Shown piece after piece: positions 15,620 through 23,558 of a DNA stretch of 64,000 nucleotides (its first letter is position 1; each line of letters starts with the position of its first letter). Source of the stretch: Holdemania massiliensis (GTDB lineage Bacteria > Bacillota_I > Bacilli_A > Erysipelotrichales > Erysipelotrichaceae); contig NZ_JAKNTK010000001.1 of assembly GCF_022440805.1 (NCBI RefSeq), positions 992,001 through 1,056,000 of the forward strand, in the 5' to 3' direction. The notes beneath the pieces were generated by a model. The model was not told where the DNA came from and did not search any database. It saw nothing but the letters and a program-made list of their open reading frames with translations. A program made the translations under genes and the position numbers.

Positions 15620-16537
15620 ATGAAAAAACGATTCGCAATTTTGTTAGTTTTGAGCTTAGGGCTGTCAGCCTGTTCCCAAACTTCGCTGAAGCTGCCGGAT
15701 CTGCTGGGCGGCAAACGAGAGATCGTGACGTTCAGCGAGTCGCTGTACCGGCCGCAGCAGGAATTCGAGAAGATCAGCTGCGATGTCAGCGAGGGCTGTT
15801 ATGTTGTGAGCAGTGAAATGGAAGCCGGGCTGCTGATCGGCAATCTCGTTCGCTCGGGTCAGCGCAAAGCCGCCATGATCGCCGATGAGGATCTGGATCT
15901 CGATAAAATCTTCATCTATGCCCTGGCGCTTGCACCTTCCACCTTTGAAGCTCAGTATAGTCAGCGCCGGATGATGAACGGCACGCGAAGAACAGAGTTT
16001 ACGATCACGATGGAAGATGAGCAGCAGCTGCAGCGCAGCCGGGTTCAGGCTCAGCGGCTGGTCTCAGAACTCATCAATCCGAATCAGGCTCAGCGCGAGG
16101 TCATTCAGACGCTGCATGACTGGCTGGTGCTGCACACCCAATATGATACGGAGGCGGCGAAGCTGAGTGAGGCGGAACGAAAACAAAGTCTGGCTTTTCG
16201 GGCCTCCGGCGTGTTTGAAAGAGGCAGGGCGACGTGTTCCGGCTACATGGAAGCGATGGATCTGCTTCTGGAAGCGGCCGGGATCGGTTCGATCAAGGTT
16301 TTCAGCAACACGATGGATCATGCCTGGAATCTGGTCAGTCTGGATGGCGAAATGCGCTATCTTGACGCCACGTTTGACGACCCGGTGCCGGATCAGCCCG
16401 GACGGGTGATGTACGACTTCTTTCTGATCGACGCCCCGACGCTGCAGCTGCGGGAGAAATATGAATTTGACCCGGCGACGCCGACGACGATATCCCAGGC
16501 GGAATATGAAGCTTACTTCCAATACTGCTTTTCCTAA
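15620..16537 (+). CDS. Lipoprotein with transglutaminase-like domain
   Basis: The N-terminus is a lipoprotein signal, MKKRFAILLVLSLGLSAC, with lipobox LSAC and modified Cys19, so the protein is anchored outside the membrane. A transglutaminase/protease-like fold covers about residues 150-270, with the full triad: Cys206 (RATCSGY), His234 (DHAWN) and Asp249 (LDATFDD). Family members cleave or crosslink peptides or act as inactive ligand binders. The intact triad suggests activity, but the substrate is unknown. The ribosome site AAAGGGG precedes ATG. A terminator follows the stop, so it is monocistronic. Confidence 0.85.
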   Translation: MKKRFAILLVLSLGLSACSQTSLKLPDLLGGKREIVTFSESLYRPQQEFEKISCDVSEGCYVVSSEMEAGLLIGNLVRSGQRKAAMIADEDLDLDKIFIYALALAPSTFEAQYSQRRMMNGTRRTEFTITMEDEQQLQRSRVQAQRLVSELINPNQAQREVIQTLHDWLVLHTQYDTEAAKLSEAERKQSLAFRASGVFERGRATCSGYMEAMDLLLEAAGIGSIKVFSNTMDHAWNLVSLDGEMRYLDATFDDPVPDQPGRVMYDFFLIDAPTLQLREKYEFDPATPTTISQAEYEAYFQYCFS

Positions 16538-16540
16538 AAA

Positions 16541-16565
16541 CCACGCTGCGGCGTGGCTTTTCTTT
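16541..16565 (+). terminator. Terminator of the transglutaminase-like lipoprotein gene
   Basis: CCACGC and GCGTGG pair around TGCG and are followed by CTTTTCTTT. Confidence 0.85.
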
Positions 16566-16569
16566 GGGC

Positions 16570-16597
16570 TGGACAACCGGCAGCGCCGTGCTATACT
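16570..16597 (+). promoter_or_regulatory. Putative nagA promoter
   Basis: TGGACA (16570-16575) and TATACT (16592-16597) are 16 bases apart, directly upstream of the nagA ribosome site. Confidence 0.6.
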
Positions 16598-16625
16598 GAG
16601 CTTAAGGAAATCAAGGAGGCATAAT

Positions 16626-17741
16626 ATGATCATTCAAAGCACGCATGTCTGGATCGACGGTACGTTTGTACCGCAGCAGTTGGAAATCGAAGACGGAAGG
16701 ATTCAGGCGCTGCTGCCGTACGGTGAAAAACCAGCGGATTACGACGCCGCGGATCACTGGATTCTGCCGGGATTTATCGACATTCATACCCATGGCTGGA
16801 ACCGCTGTGAAGCGGGAGCTCCAACGCTGGAAGCGATGCAGCGCTGGCAGAAGCACATGCCGAAGGAAGGGGTAACTTCGTTTCTGGCGACGACGGCGAC
16901 GCAAAGTGTTCAGAAAAACGAACAGGCGCTGCCGATTTTAAAGCAGTCCATCGAAACCAAGGCAGAAGGAGCGGAAATCCTGGGCATCAACATGGAAGGC
17001 AACTTCATCTCGCATCAGTTTCACGGCGCTCAGGATCTGTATACGATCTTCAAACCCGATCCGGAAGTTCTGCTTCACTATCAGGATTTAGCCGGCGGAC
17101 ATATTCTGACGGTGACCTGTGCCGTTGAATTTGACGAGGACTATGCGTTCGTCAAGACCGCAGCGGAACATCAGATCCGTGTTTCCTGCGGGCACAGCGG
17201 CGCCAGCTTTGATCAGATCAAGGAAGCTGTGCGTTGGGGAGCCAGCGGGATTACTCACTGCGGCAACGGCATGCGTCCGTTCCATCACCGCAATCCGGGA
17301 ATTTTCGGAGCGGCGCTGAATCTGGATGAGCTGTATGCCGAGGTGATTGGCGACGGCATCCATGTGCATTTTGAAACCGCGCATCTGATCGGAACGATGA
17401 AGGGAGAAGACAAGCTGATTCTCGTCACAGATTCGGCGGAATGCAAGGATGATCCGGATTATGCCGAGTTTGGGAAAGAAGGAGCCTTCCGGCTGCCGGA
17501 CGGAACTTTGTTTGGTTCTGCGCTGTATGTCAATCAGGGCATCGACAACCTGCACCGCAAGGCCCGGCTGCCGCTAAAGACGGCGATTAACGCCGCTACG
17601 ATCAATCCGGCCCGCTACTTGGGCGTGGAGGCGCGCAAAGGTTCCATTGCCGTTGGCAAGGACGCGGATCTGGTCGTCTGCGATGAGCATCTTCAGCTGA
17701 AACACGTCTACTGTCGCGGCGTCAGTCAGCCCCTGGAATAA
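16626..17741 (+). CDS. nagA: N-acetylglucosamine-6-phosphate deacetylase
   Basis: NagA removes acetate from N-acetylglucosamine-6-phosphate, feeding glucosamine-6-phosphate to glycolysis or cell-wall synthesis. The amidohydrolase motif GFIDIHTHGWN is at about residues 53-63. SCGHSGASFDQ and GITHCGNGMRPFHHR supply histidine ligands, and the catalytic Asp is in LVTDSAE. The usual LEGPF segment reads MEGNF here, a noticeable variant. I use ATG 16626, preceded by AAGGAGG. A longer frame from a TTG at 16461 would add an Arg-rich stretch that reads through the terminator and promoter and is rejected. nagB is not in the window. 371 residues. Confidence 0.92.
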   Translation: MIIQSTHVWIDGTFVPQQLEIEDGRIQALLPYGEKPADYDAADHWILPGFIDIHTHGWNRCEAGAPTLEAMQRWQKHMPKEGVTSFLATTATQSVQKNEQALPILKQSIETKAEGAEILGINMEGNFISHQFHGAQDLYTIFKPDPEVLLHYQDLAGGHILTVTCAVEFDEDYAFVKTAAEHQIRVSCGHSGASFDQIKEAVRWGASGITHCGNGMRPFHHRNPGIFGAALNLDELYAEVIGDGIHVHFETAHLIGTMKGEDKLILVTDSAECKDDPDYAEFGKEGAFRLPDGTLFGSALYVNQGIDNLHRKARLPLKTAINAATINPARYLGVEARKGSIAVGKDADLVVCDEHLQLKHVYCRGVSQPLE

Positions 17742-17771
17742 TTCAGTAAAATCCTCATTATAGTGTTCTGG

Positions 17772-17834
17772 ACAACCAGTGAAAGAAGGACTTTTCCAAG
17801 AAGGAAAAAAGTTCACTTTCGCTGGTTGTTTTAT
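17772..17834 (+). terminator. Terminator after nagA
   Basis: ACAACCAGTGAAAG and CTTTCGCTGGTTGT pair with one mismatch around a purine-rich loop and are followed by TTTATT. Confidence 0.8.
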
Positions 17835-17846
17835 TCAACATTTTGT

Positions 17847-17874
17847 TTGACATTATGGTTGGTTGTGCTATGAT
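17847..17874 (+). promoter_or_regulatory. Promoter of the MFS permease pair
   Basis: TTGACA (17847-17852) and TATGAT (17869-17874) are 16 bases apart. They lie within a longer possible frame starting at 17843, which shows that the true start codon is downstream at 17921. Confidence 0.8.
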
Positions 17875-17920
17875 ACTCAAGACCAAAAAAGGAAATGATG
17901 TTTCCAGGGGGATTGTTGTT

Positions 17921-19144
17921 ATGAAAGCTCTGAGCGGAAATGAACGTCTGCTGATCCTGATCAACTGTTTTTACAACCTCGCCAACGCGATGTCGGCCGT
18001 CTTTATGAATGTGTACCTGTATGCTTATACCGGATCGCTGGTTGTGATGTCGATCTATACGATCGTGCGCATCGGTCTGTATCCGTTTTTCTTTACAATC
18101 GGCGGCAAGTGGGCGCAGAAGCATCGCTTCTCGCAGACGCTGACCGTTGGTTTGATCTTCATCATGTTTTCGCTGTTATTTGTGCTGGGTGCCAGCGATG
18201 AATTTGAGCAAATTCCGCAGCTGGTCTACGTCGTCGCCGCGCTGGTCGGGATCGGCGAAGGTCTGTACTGGCTGAGCATCAACAGCCTCAACCAGATCGT
18301 TTCCACGGCTGAAACGCGATCGCTGTTTATCTCGGATATCGGGATTTTTAACAACCTGTCGGCGATCATCGCTCCGCTGATCTCGACCTTTATTATTGAA
18401 CTGGCGGGCAGCGATACCGCCGGCTACGTTGAAATCTTTAAAATTGTTCTGGTGATTTACGGTCTGATCGCGCTGCTTTCCACCCGCATCAGCGCCCGCA
18501 GTGCCAACCGCGGTTTCTCCGTGTTAAAACGCATGAAGCTGGATGATCCGCAGTGGCGCTACTGTATGATCTCCACCTTTCTTTACGGCATGCGGGATTC
18601 GCTGATCTTAACGCTGGCGGGGTTGCTGGTCTACAATGCGACCAACGGCAGCGGCAGTGCCTATGGCAAACTGCTGGCGGTTTTCGCAGTGCTGACGATT
18701 CTGGCTTATGCCTGGGTGTCGCGGACGATGCGCCGGCGCAACCGGATGCGGTACTATCAGATCGGCGCGGTGCTGATCGCTTCGAGTACGATTGTGCTGG
18801 TTCTGTGGCCAACCTTGGCCGGGGCGGTCTATTATGGAGTTGTCAATGCGATTGCTACGCCGATGTATGCCAATCCGTATCAGATCATCATGATGAATGC
18901 GATTCAGGATTATGCGGAAACTGAAAATATCGTCGGTCGCGTGATCGCCAAGGAATCGTATCTGTCGATCGGCCGCTGTTTGGGCATGGTCATGATCGTT
19001 TTGTGTTCCTGGGTTCTGCCTGAATCCTTGTATCTGCCCGTAGCGGTTGTGCTGTGCTCCCTGTTTCCGGTGATTCTGGTCGTGTACGCCACATTCTATC
19101 ACAAGCAGCGGGATCATCAGAAGCAGCTGGGGATTGTGCGTTAG
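17921..19144 (+). CDS. MFS permease, first of a tandem pair
   Basis: About 407 residues with 10-12 predicted membrane segments and an MFS-like loop RIGLYPFFFTIGGKWAQKH between the second and third. A central cytoplasmic stretch is basic (SVLKRMKLDD). The substrate is unknown; proximity to nagA raises an amino-sugar possibility but is weak evidence. I start at ATG 17921, with AGGGGG 9 bases upstream; the promoter excludes the longer frame. The next gene begins 21 bases after the stop and is a close duplicate, by eye about three quarters identical over its whole length. Confidence 0.88.
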   Translation: MKALSGNERLLILINCFYNLANAMSAVFMNVYLYAYTGSLVVMSIYTIVRIGLYPFFFTIGGKWAQKHRFSQTLTVGLIFIMFSLLFVLGASDEFEQIPQLVYVVAALVGIGEGLYWLSINSLNQIVSTAETRSLFISDIGIFNNLSAIIAPLISTFIIELAGSDTAGYVEIFKIVLVIYGLIALLSTRISARSANRGFSVLKRMKLDDPQWRYCMISTFLYGMRDSLILTLAGLLVYNATNGSGSAYGKLLAVFAVLTILAYAWVSRTMRRRNRMRYYQIGAVLIASSTIVLVLWPTLAGAVYYGVVNAIATPMYANPYQIIMMNAIQDYAETENIVGRVIAKESYLSIGRCLGMVMIVLCSWVLPESLYLPVAVVLCSLFPVILVVYATFYHKQRDHQKQLGIVR

Positions 19145-19165
19145 GTGAAAGGCTGGAGTCAACAG

Positions 19166-20398
19166 ATGAAAAGCATGCAGAAATTGACGCGTGATGAAAT
19201 GACGACGATGGTCATCGCCAGTCTGTACAACCTGGCCAATGCCATGTCAGCCGTGTTCATGAACGTTTATTTATATGCCTATACCGGTTCGCTGGTGGTG
19301 ATGTCGGTCTACACGATCGTGCGGATCGGATTGTTTCCCTTTTTCTTTACACTGGGCGGCAAGTGGGCGCAGAAGCACAGCTTTGCCGGGCCTTTGTCGG
19401 TCGGCTTGGTTTTTATCATGTTCAGCCTGTTGTTTGTGCTGGCGGCGCAGGATCAGTTTGCCGCGGCGCCTCAGCTTGTCTATGTTGTGGCGGCGTTAAC
19501 GGGGGTTGGCGAAGGCCTGTTCTGGCTCAGTCTGAACAGTCTGAATCAAATCGTTTCCTCGCCGCAGTCTCGCTCACGTTTTCTGGCCGGTGTAGGAATC
19601 GGCAACAACATTTCCGCGATTGCCGCGCCGCTGGTTTCCACGCTGATCATCGACATGGCGGTTTCGGATACGGCGGGGTATGTGGAAATCTTCAAGCTTG
19701 TTCTGGTAATTTATGCGCTGATCGCGCTGGTCTCCCTGCGCGTCAAAGCCCGCAGCGCTCCGCAGCCGTTTTCGGTGCTGAAACGGATGAAGCTGGATGA
19801 TCCGCAGTGGCGCTACTGCATGATCACGACCTTTTTCTACGGGATGCACAATTCCCTTTCGCTAACGCTGGCGGGATTGCTGGTTTATAACGCGACCAAC
19901 GGCAGCGGCAGTACCTACGGCAGGCTGCTGGCTCTGTTTGCCGTGATCTCGATTCTGGCGTTTGCGTTTGTATCGCGGACGATGCGGCGAAATAACCGCA
20001 TGCGGTTCTATCAGATCGGGGCCGTGCTGATCGCCTCCAGCGCGGTTGTGCTGGTGCTCTGTCCAACCCTGGGCGGCGCTGTTTACTATGGCGTGGTCAA
20101 CGCTCTGTCAACGCCGATGTATGCCAACCCTTATCAAATTATCGTGATGAATGCGATTGCGGATTATGCCGGTCAGGAAAACATCGTTGGCCGGGTGATC
20201 GTACGGGAAACCTACCAGTCGATCGGCCGATGTCTGGGCATGGCGATGATCGTCCTGTGTTCGTGGATCTTTCCTTCCGCGCTGTATCTGCCTGTCGCCG
20301 TGATCTTCTGTTCCGCCTTTCCCATCGCTATGGCAGTGTACGCGACAATCTATCATCGACGCCGCGATCAGCTGAAAGCGCAGGGATTGGTGAAATAA
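19166..20398 (+). CDS. MFS permease, second of a tandem pair
   Basis: This paralogue shares long identical blocks with the gene before it, for example NLANAMSAVFMNVYLYAYTG and VLKRMKLDDPQWRYCMI. The start is placed at ATG 19166, which has GGAG 7 bases upstream; a GTG at 19145 directly after the preceding stop would add seven residues. About 410 residues. Both copies look intact, so the duplication is either recent or kept by selection. They could form a heterodimer or have diverged in substrate. A terminator follows the stop. Confidence 0.88.
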   Translation: MKSMQKLTRDEMTTMVIASLYNLANAMSAVFMNVYLYAYTGSLVVMSVYTIVRIGLFPFFFTLGGKWAQKHSFAGPLSVGLVFIMFSLLFVLAAQDQFAAAPQLVYVVAALTGVGEGLFWLSLNSLNQIVSSPQSRSRFLAGVGIGNNISAIAAPLVSTLIIDMAVSDTAGYVEIFKLVLVIYALIALVSLRVKARSAPQPFSVLKRMKLDDPQWRYCMITTFFYGMHNSLSLTLAGLLVYNATNGSGSTYGRLLALFAVISILAFAFVSRTMRRNNRMRFYQIGAVLIASSAVVLVLCPTLGGAVYYGVVNALSTPMYANPYQIIVMNAIADYAGQENIVGRVIVRETYQSIGRCLGMAMIVLCSWIFPSALYLPVAVIFCSAFPIAMAVYATIYHRRRDQLKAQGLVK

Positions 20399-20417
20399 CT
20401 CGATCAGTGATATAATG

Positions 20418-20440
20418 AAACCGGAAAATCCGGTTTTTTT
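20418..20440 (+). terminator. Terminator of the MFS operon, just upstream of ung
   Basis: AAACCGGA and TCCGGTTT pair around AAA and are followed by a TTTTTTT run. It overlaps an ATG at 20415 that would extend ung, so that longer start is rejected. A TATAAT at 20411-20416 lies immediately upstream. Confidence 0.85.
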
Positions 20441-20459
20441 ACATTATAGGAGGAGCAGC

Positions 20460-21125
20460 ATGTTTCAGAACGAATGGACGCCTTTTCTCAAAGAAGAATT
20501 TCAGAAGCCTTATTTTCAGCAGTTATCCGCATTTTTGCGTCAGCAGTATGCCACAACGAAAGTCTATCCGCCGCGGCTTCAGGTTTTTTCGGCCTTTGAA
20601 TTTACCAATTATTCCGATGTCAAGGTTGTGATCCTGGGACAAGATCCGTATCATCAGCCCAATCAGGCGCATGGCATGTGCTTCTCCGTGCGCAAGGGGG
20701 TTAAAGTCCCGCCCAGCTTAGTCAACATTTATAAGGAGCTGCATGACGATCTGGGCTGTACGATTCCGCATCATGGATATCTGATGAAATGGGCTCAGCA
20801 GGGGGTGTTTCTGATGAACACCGTTCTGACGGTCGAAGATTCCAAACCGCTGTCGCACCGCGGCAAGGGCTGGGAAGAATTTACGGATGAAGTCATGCGC
20901 AGACTGAACGAGCATCCAGATCCGCTGGTTTTCATTCTGTGGGGACGCAATGCTCAGGATAAGGGGCGCTGGATTACTAATCCGAAGCATCTGATCCTCA
21001 AATCGCCTCATCCTTCCCCACTTTCAGCCAGCTACGGCTTTTTCGGCACACATCCGTTTTCCAAGGCCAATCAGTTTCTGATCGATCATGGCCGCACGCC
21101 GATTGACTGGCAGATTGAGGATTAA
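20460..21125 (+). CDS. ung: Uracil-DNA glycosylase, family 1
   Basis: Ung removes uracil from DNA at the first step of base-excision repair. The catalytic motif GQDPYHQPNQAHG contains Asp62, and the DNA-minor-groove motif HPSPLSA contains His184. The length of 221 residues is typical. AGGAGG lies 7 bases before ATG 20460. The stop is followed after one base by folC, so the two are one transcription unit together with the downstream membrane protein. Confidence 0.97.
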   Translation: MFQNEWTPFLKEEFQKPYFQQLSAFLRQQYATTKVYPPRLQVFSAFEFTNYSDVKVVILGQDPYHQPNQAHGMCFSVRKGVKVPPSLVNIYKELHDDLGCTIPHHGYLMKWAQQGVFLMNTVLTVEDSKPLSHRGKGWEEFTDEVMRRLNEHPDPLVFILWGRNAQDKGRWITNPKHLILKSPHPSPLSASYGFFGTHPFSKANQFLIDHGRTPIDWQIED

Positions 21126-21126
21126 C

Positions 21127-22353
21127 ATGACAACGATCCAGGAAGCCGTAGAGTGGATCACAGCCCGGCATAATTTTCATCATGGCTTCGATCATTTTCA
21201 GCGGTTCATGGCGTCGCAGGGCGATCCCCAGGATCAATTCCGCTCGATTCACGTTGCTGGCACCAACGGCAAGGGCAGTACGGTCAGCTATCTGGCCAGT
21301 TGTCTCAGCGCCGCCGGCTATACCGTCGGCACGTTTACCTCGCCGCATTTAACAGCACATCAGGACCGCATTCGGATTCAGGATCGCTGGATTGAGGATG
21401 AAACCTTTGTCCGCTACACGGATATCTATCGGGAATTGATCGAACAATGGGATCTGGCGATGTTTGAAATTGATTTCTTTTTTGCCTGTCTGTGGTTTAT
21501 CGAACGAAAGGTGGACATCGCTGTGATTGAAGTCGGGTTAGGCGGCCTGTGGGATTCGACCAATACGCTGCATCATCCGCTGTGCAGTGTGATCGTGTCG
21601 ATCGGTTTGGATCACATGGATCGCTTAGGCGACAGCGAGGAAGCCATCGCTCTGCAGAAAGCGGGGATTGTGAAGTCCGGAGGGGTTGTGATCAGCGGTG
21701 TAAAACAGCCGGAATGTCAATTGGTGATCGAAAACGTGTGCAGGGAAAAGCCGGCTCGGCTGATCCCGGTTTCCCCCGTCAAAGTCCTTCCCGGATATCC
21801 GGTTCAATTCATTTGGGAGGGGAAATCGTATACTTTAAATACGGCCGCCCGTTATCAGGCCGAAAATGCCGCAGCAGCACTCACCTGTTTGAATGAAGGC
21901 CGGCGGCGGGGGTGGTTTGATGTCAGCGAGGAGGCCCTCGTTCAGGGATTGAAGCAGGCGGTCTGGGCAGGCCGGTTTGAAATCATGGGACATCATCCGT
22001 TAATGATCATCGACGGGGCCCACAATGTTCCCGGGATTGAAGCGCTGTGTGCTTCCATGAAAGATTTGCCGCATCCTCAGATCATTGTGTTTACTGCTTT
22101 AAAGGATAAGGAAACAACAGGCATGGCTGAACGATTGAAACAGAACTGCGACCAACTGATCATCACGCAGTTTGATTATTTTCGGGCCCAGACGGGCAAG
22201 GCCCTGACAATTGAGGGCAGCGAGCTGATCGAAGACTGGAAAACGGCGATCCTGAGCGCGAAGCAGAGGGCTCAGCCGGAGGGTACGGTGGTGATCACCG
22301 GTTCACTGTATTTCATTTCGGAGGTTCGGGCATGGCTGAATTCAGGAAGCTAA
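21127..22353 (+). CDS. folC: Folylpolyglutamate synthase / dihydrofolate synthase
   Basis: FolC adds glutamates to folates, and in many bacteria also makes dihydrofolate. The ATP-binding loop is HVAGTNGKGSTVSYLA (about residues 41-56), followed by FTSPHL and later VIEVGLGGLWDSTN. The ligase C-terminal domain contains MIIDGAHNVPGIEA. 408 residues. I choose ATG 21127, with GAGG 6 bases upstream inside the end of ung; the frame itself extends 39 bases further into ung. It overlaps the next gene by 22 bases, evidence for translational coupling. Confidence 0.95.
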   Translation: MTTIQEAVEWITARHNFHHGFDHFQRFMASQGDPQDQFRSIHVAGTNGKGSTVSYLASCLSAAGYTVGTFTSPHLTAHQDRIRIQDRWIEDETFVRYTDIYRELIEQWDLAMFEIDFFFACLWFIERKVDIAVIEVGLGGLWDSTNTLHHPLCSVIVSIGLDHMDRLGDSEEAIALQKAGIVKSGGVVISGVKQPECQLVIENVCREKPARLIPVSPVKVLPGYPVQFIWEGKSYTLNTAARYQAENAAAALTCLNEGRRRGWFDVSEEALVQGLKQAVWAGRFEIMGHHPLMIIDGAHNVPGIEALCASMKDLPHPQIIVFTALKDKETTGMAERLKQNCDQLIITQFDYFRAQTGKALTIEGSELIEDWKTAILSAKQRAQPEGTVVITGSLYFISEVRAWLNSGS

Positions 22354-23150
22354 AGAGGGATCGATGGACGTTGCGGCGCTGGCGGTTTCTGTTTTGGCTG
22401 GAAATTGCACTGTTGATCATCGCTTTGATTGTGTTGTTTGCGGTGGAACTTCGCATCTTCCCCATCTATCATCGCCGGAGCTTGTTTGGAGGAATTTTGC
22501 TTTGGTTAGGCTGCAGCACGCTGATTGTTCCGACGCTGCAGCGCTATCGTGAAACTTATCATCGCATCGGTTTTGAGATGGAACTGAAACATAAGCTAGA
22601 TCAGGTGGAAGCCGTCGATCCGACAGGACTGGATATTGACTGGAACCGCCAGCTTGGCTTGGATCCGGCGTTAATGCGTTGCGAATGGGATTGGGCCTAC
22701 CAAGGAAAAGCGCAGTATGTCCCAGTTCAGATCGGCCCGTTCAGTCTGTCTAAAGAAGGCGTAAAAAAACCGATCGTAAAAAACGGATTGTGGATTCAGC
22801 TGAAGGGAAGCTGGGATTTTGACAGCGGCTGGCAGCATATCCGGCAGGATAAGATATGGAACTGCGGAAGCTCATTCCCCGATTTCGCCGCCTGCCATAA
22901 GGACGTGGAAGCTCAGGCGGTCAGTCCGCAGCTGCGGCAGATTTTGACAGCCTGCGGTTTTGCTTGGGATGAGCTGTTAGTTCGGATTCAGCACGATCGG
23001 ATTCTCTTGGCCGTGCGGGAAAGCAAACTGACGATGCCAGCTTTAATCGGCCGCTTGGATGGGATCAGCGATGCGGAAGGAAAGCGCTGCGCCAAGCTCA
23101 TCCGGGAAGCCGTGAAAATGCCGGAAATCGCGGAGAAAACACAAAAATAA
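22332..23150 (+). CDS. Membrane protein with two N-terminal segments, unknown function
   Basis: Residues 1-20 are basic (KLKRDRWTLRRWRF). Two hydrophobic segments follow (ALLIIALIVLFAVEL and LFGGILLWLGCSTLIVPTL), and the rest, about 190 residues, is a soluble domain facing the cytoplasm. The layout resembles DUF3137-type proteins, but I cannot confirm this from motifs. GGAGG lies 7 bases before the ATG inside folC. The gene closes the ung-folC operon, ending at a terminator that overlaps its stop codon. Confidence 0.75.
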   Translation: MAEFRKLKRDRWTLRRWRFLFWLEIALLIIALIVLFAVELRIFPIYHRRSLFGGILLWLGCSTLIVPTLQRYRETYHRIGFEMELKHKLDQVEAVDPTGLDIDWNRQLGLDPALMRCEWDWAYQGKAQYVPVQIGPFSLSKEGVKKPIVKNGLWIQLKGSWDFDSGWQHIRQDKIWNCGSSFPDFAACHKDVEAQAVSPQLRQILTACGFAWDELLVRIQHDRILLAVRESKLTMPALIGRLDGISDAEGKRCAKLIREAVKMPEIAEKTQK

Positions 23151-23176
23151 CGGAATCTTCACCGTTATTTTATTTT
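23146..23176 (+). terminator. Terminator of the ung-folC operon
   Basis: AATAACGG (23146-23153) and CCGTTATT (23162-23169) form an 8-bp stem, followed by TTATTTTTG. The stem overlaps the stop codon of the preceding gene. Confidence 0.85.
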
Positions 23177-23192
23177 TGTAATAATCTTAAAA

Positions 23193-23206
23193 TGGAAACG
23201 GTTACG
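23193..23206 (+). promoter_or_regulatory. cre-like site 1 upstream of glgC
   Basis: TGGAAACGGTTACG agrees with the catabolite-responsive element consensus TGWAANCGNTNWCA at 12 of 14 positions. It lies about 305 bases upstream of the glgC -35 box, which is far for direct CcpA control. Confidence 0.35.
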
Positions 23207-23302
23207 GAAATGGTAATAATTTTAGTTGCAAATAAAAGGATTTGGTGGGAATGTGATTTATCCGCGGATATGTGAAAAAAATCGAAATATCAAAAACGAA
23301 AT

Positions 23303-23316
23303 TGAAACCGGTTACT
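23303..23316 (+). promoter_or_regulatory. cre-like site 2 upstream of glgC
   Basis: TGAAACCGGTTACT agrees with the cre consensus at 13 of 14 positions and contains the palindrome AACCGGTT. It lies in the unusually AT-rich 408-base stretch before glgC, about 180 bases upstream of the promoter. No gene is supported in this stretch; a short frame at 23226-23429 has no ribosome site. Confidence 0.5.
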
Positions 23317-23497
23317 TTTTTAATAAAATTGAGAAAATGTCGAGAATCATCATAATTTTATGCGAAAATGGTTTAAAAAATCGGCGAAATTCATTCAAAC
23401 CTGGATTTTTCCAACAGTTTCGCAAATAATTTTGATTATCAACTGAAAATGTACGTTTTTAAATTTTGGTGAACTGAAAAAATATGATTTTTAATCT

Positions 23498-23526
23498 TTG
23501 AAAAACAGACAGGAACACGCTATAAT
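23498..23526 (+). promoter_or_regulatory. Promoter of the glgCDA operon
   Basis: TTGAAA (23498-23503) and a perfect TATAAT (23521-23526) are 17 bases apart. Runs of A and T just upstream could act as an UP element. The predicted start near 23533 leaves a short leader. Confidence 0.88.
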
Positions 23527-23558
23527 AAAATCATAAAGAAACTATGGGGGCTAAAAAT

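Noticed and set aside
16461..16625. Extended N-terminus of nagA from a TTG codon, giving an Arg-rich stretch
   Set aside because: The extension reads through the end of the lipoprotein gene, its terminator and the nagA promoter; ATG 16626 has AAGGAGG and matches the family start.
17843..17920. Extended N-terminus of the first MFS permease from TTG 17843
   Set aside because: A TTGACA/TATGAT promoter lies within this stretch; ATG 17921 has AGGGGG upstream.
20415..20459. Extended start of ung at ATG 20415
   Set aside because: The extension is made of the terminator hairpin of the preceding operon; ATG 20460 has AGGAGG.
23226..23429. Short frame in the gap before glgC
   Set aside because: No ribosome site, AT-rich low-complexity translation, and it overlaps a cre-like site; treated as non-coding.
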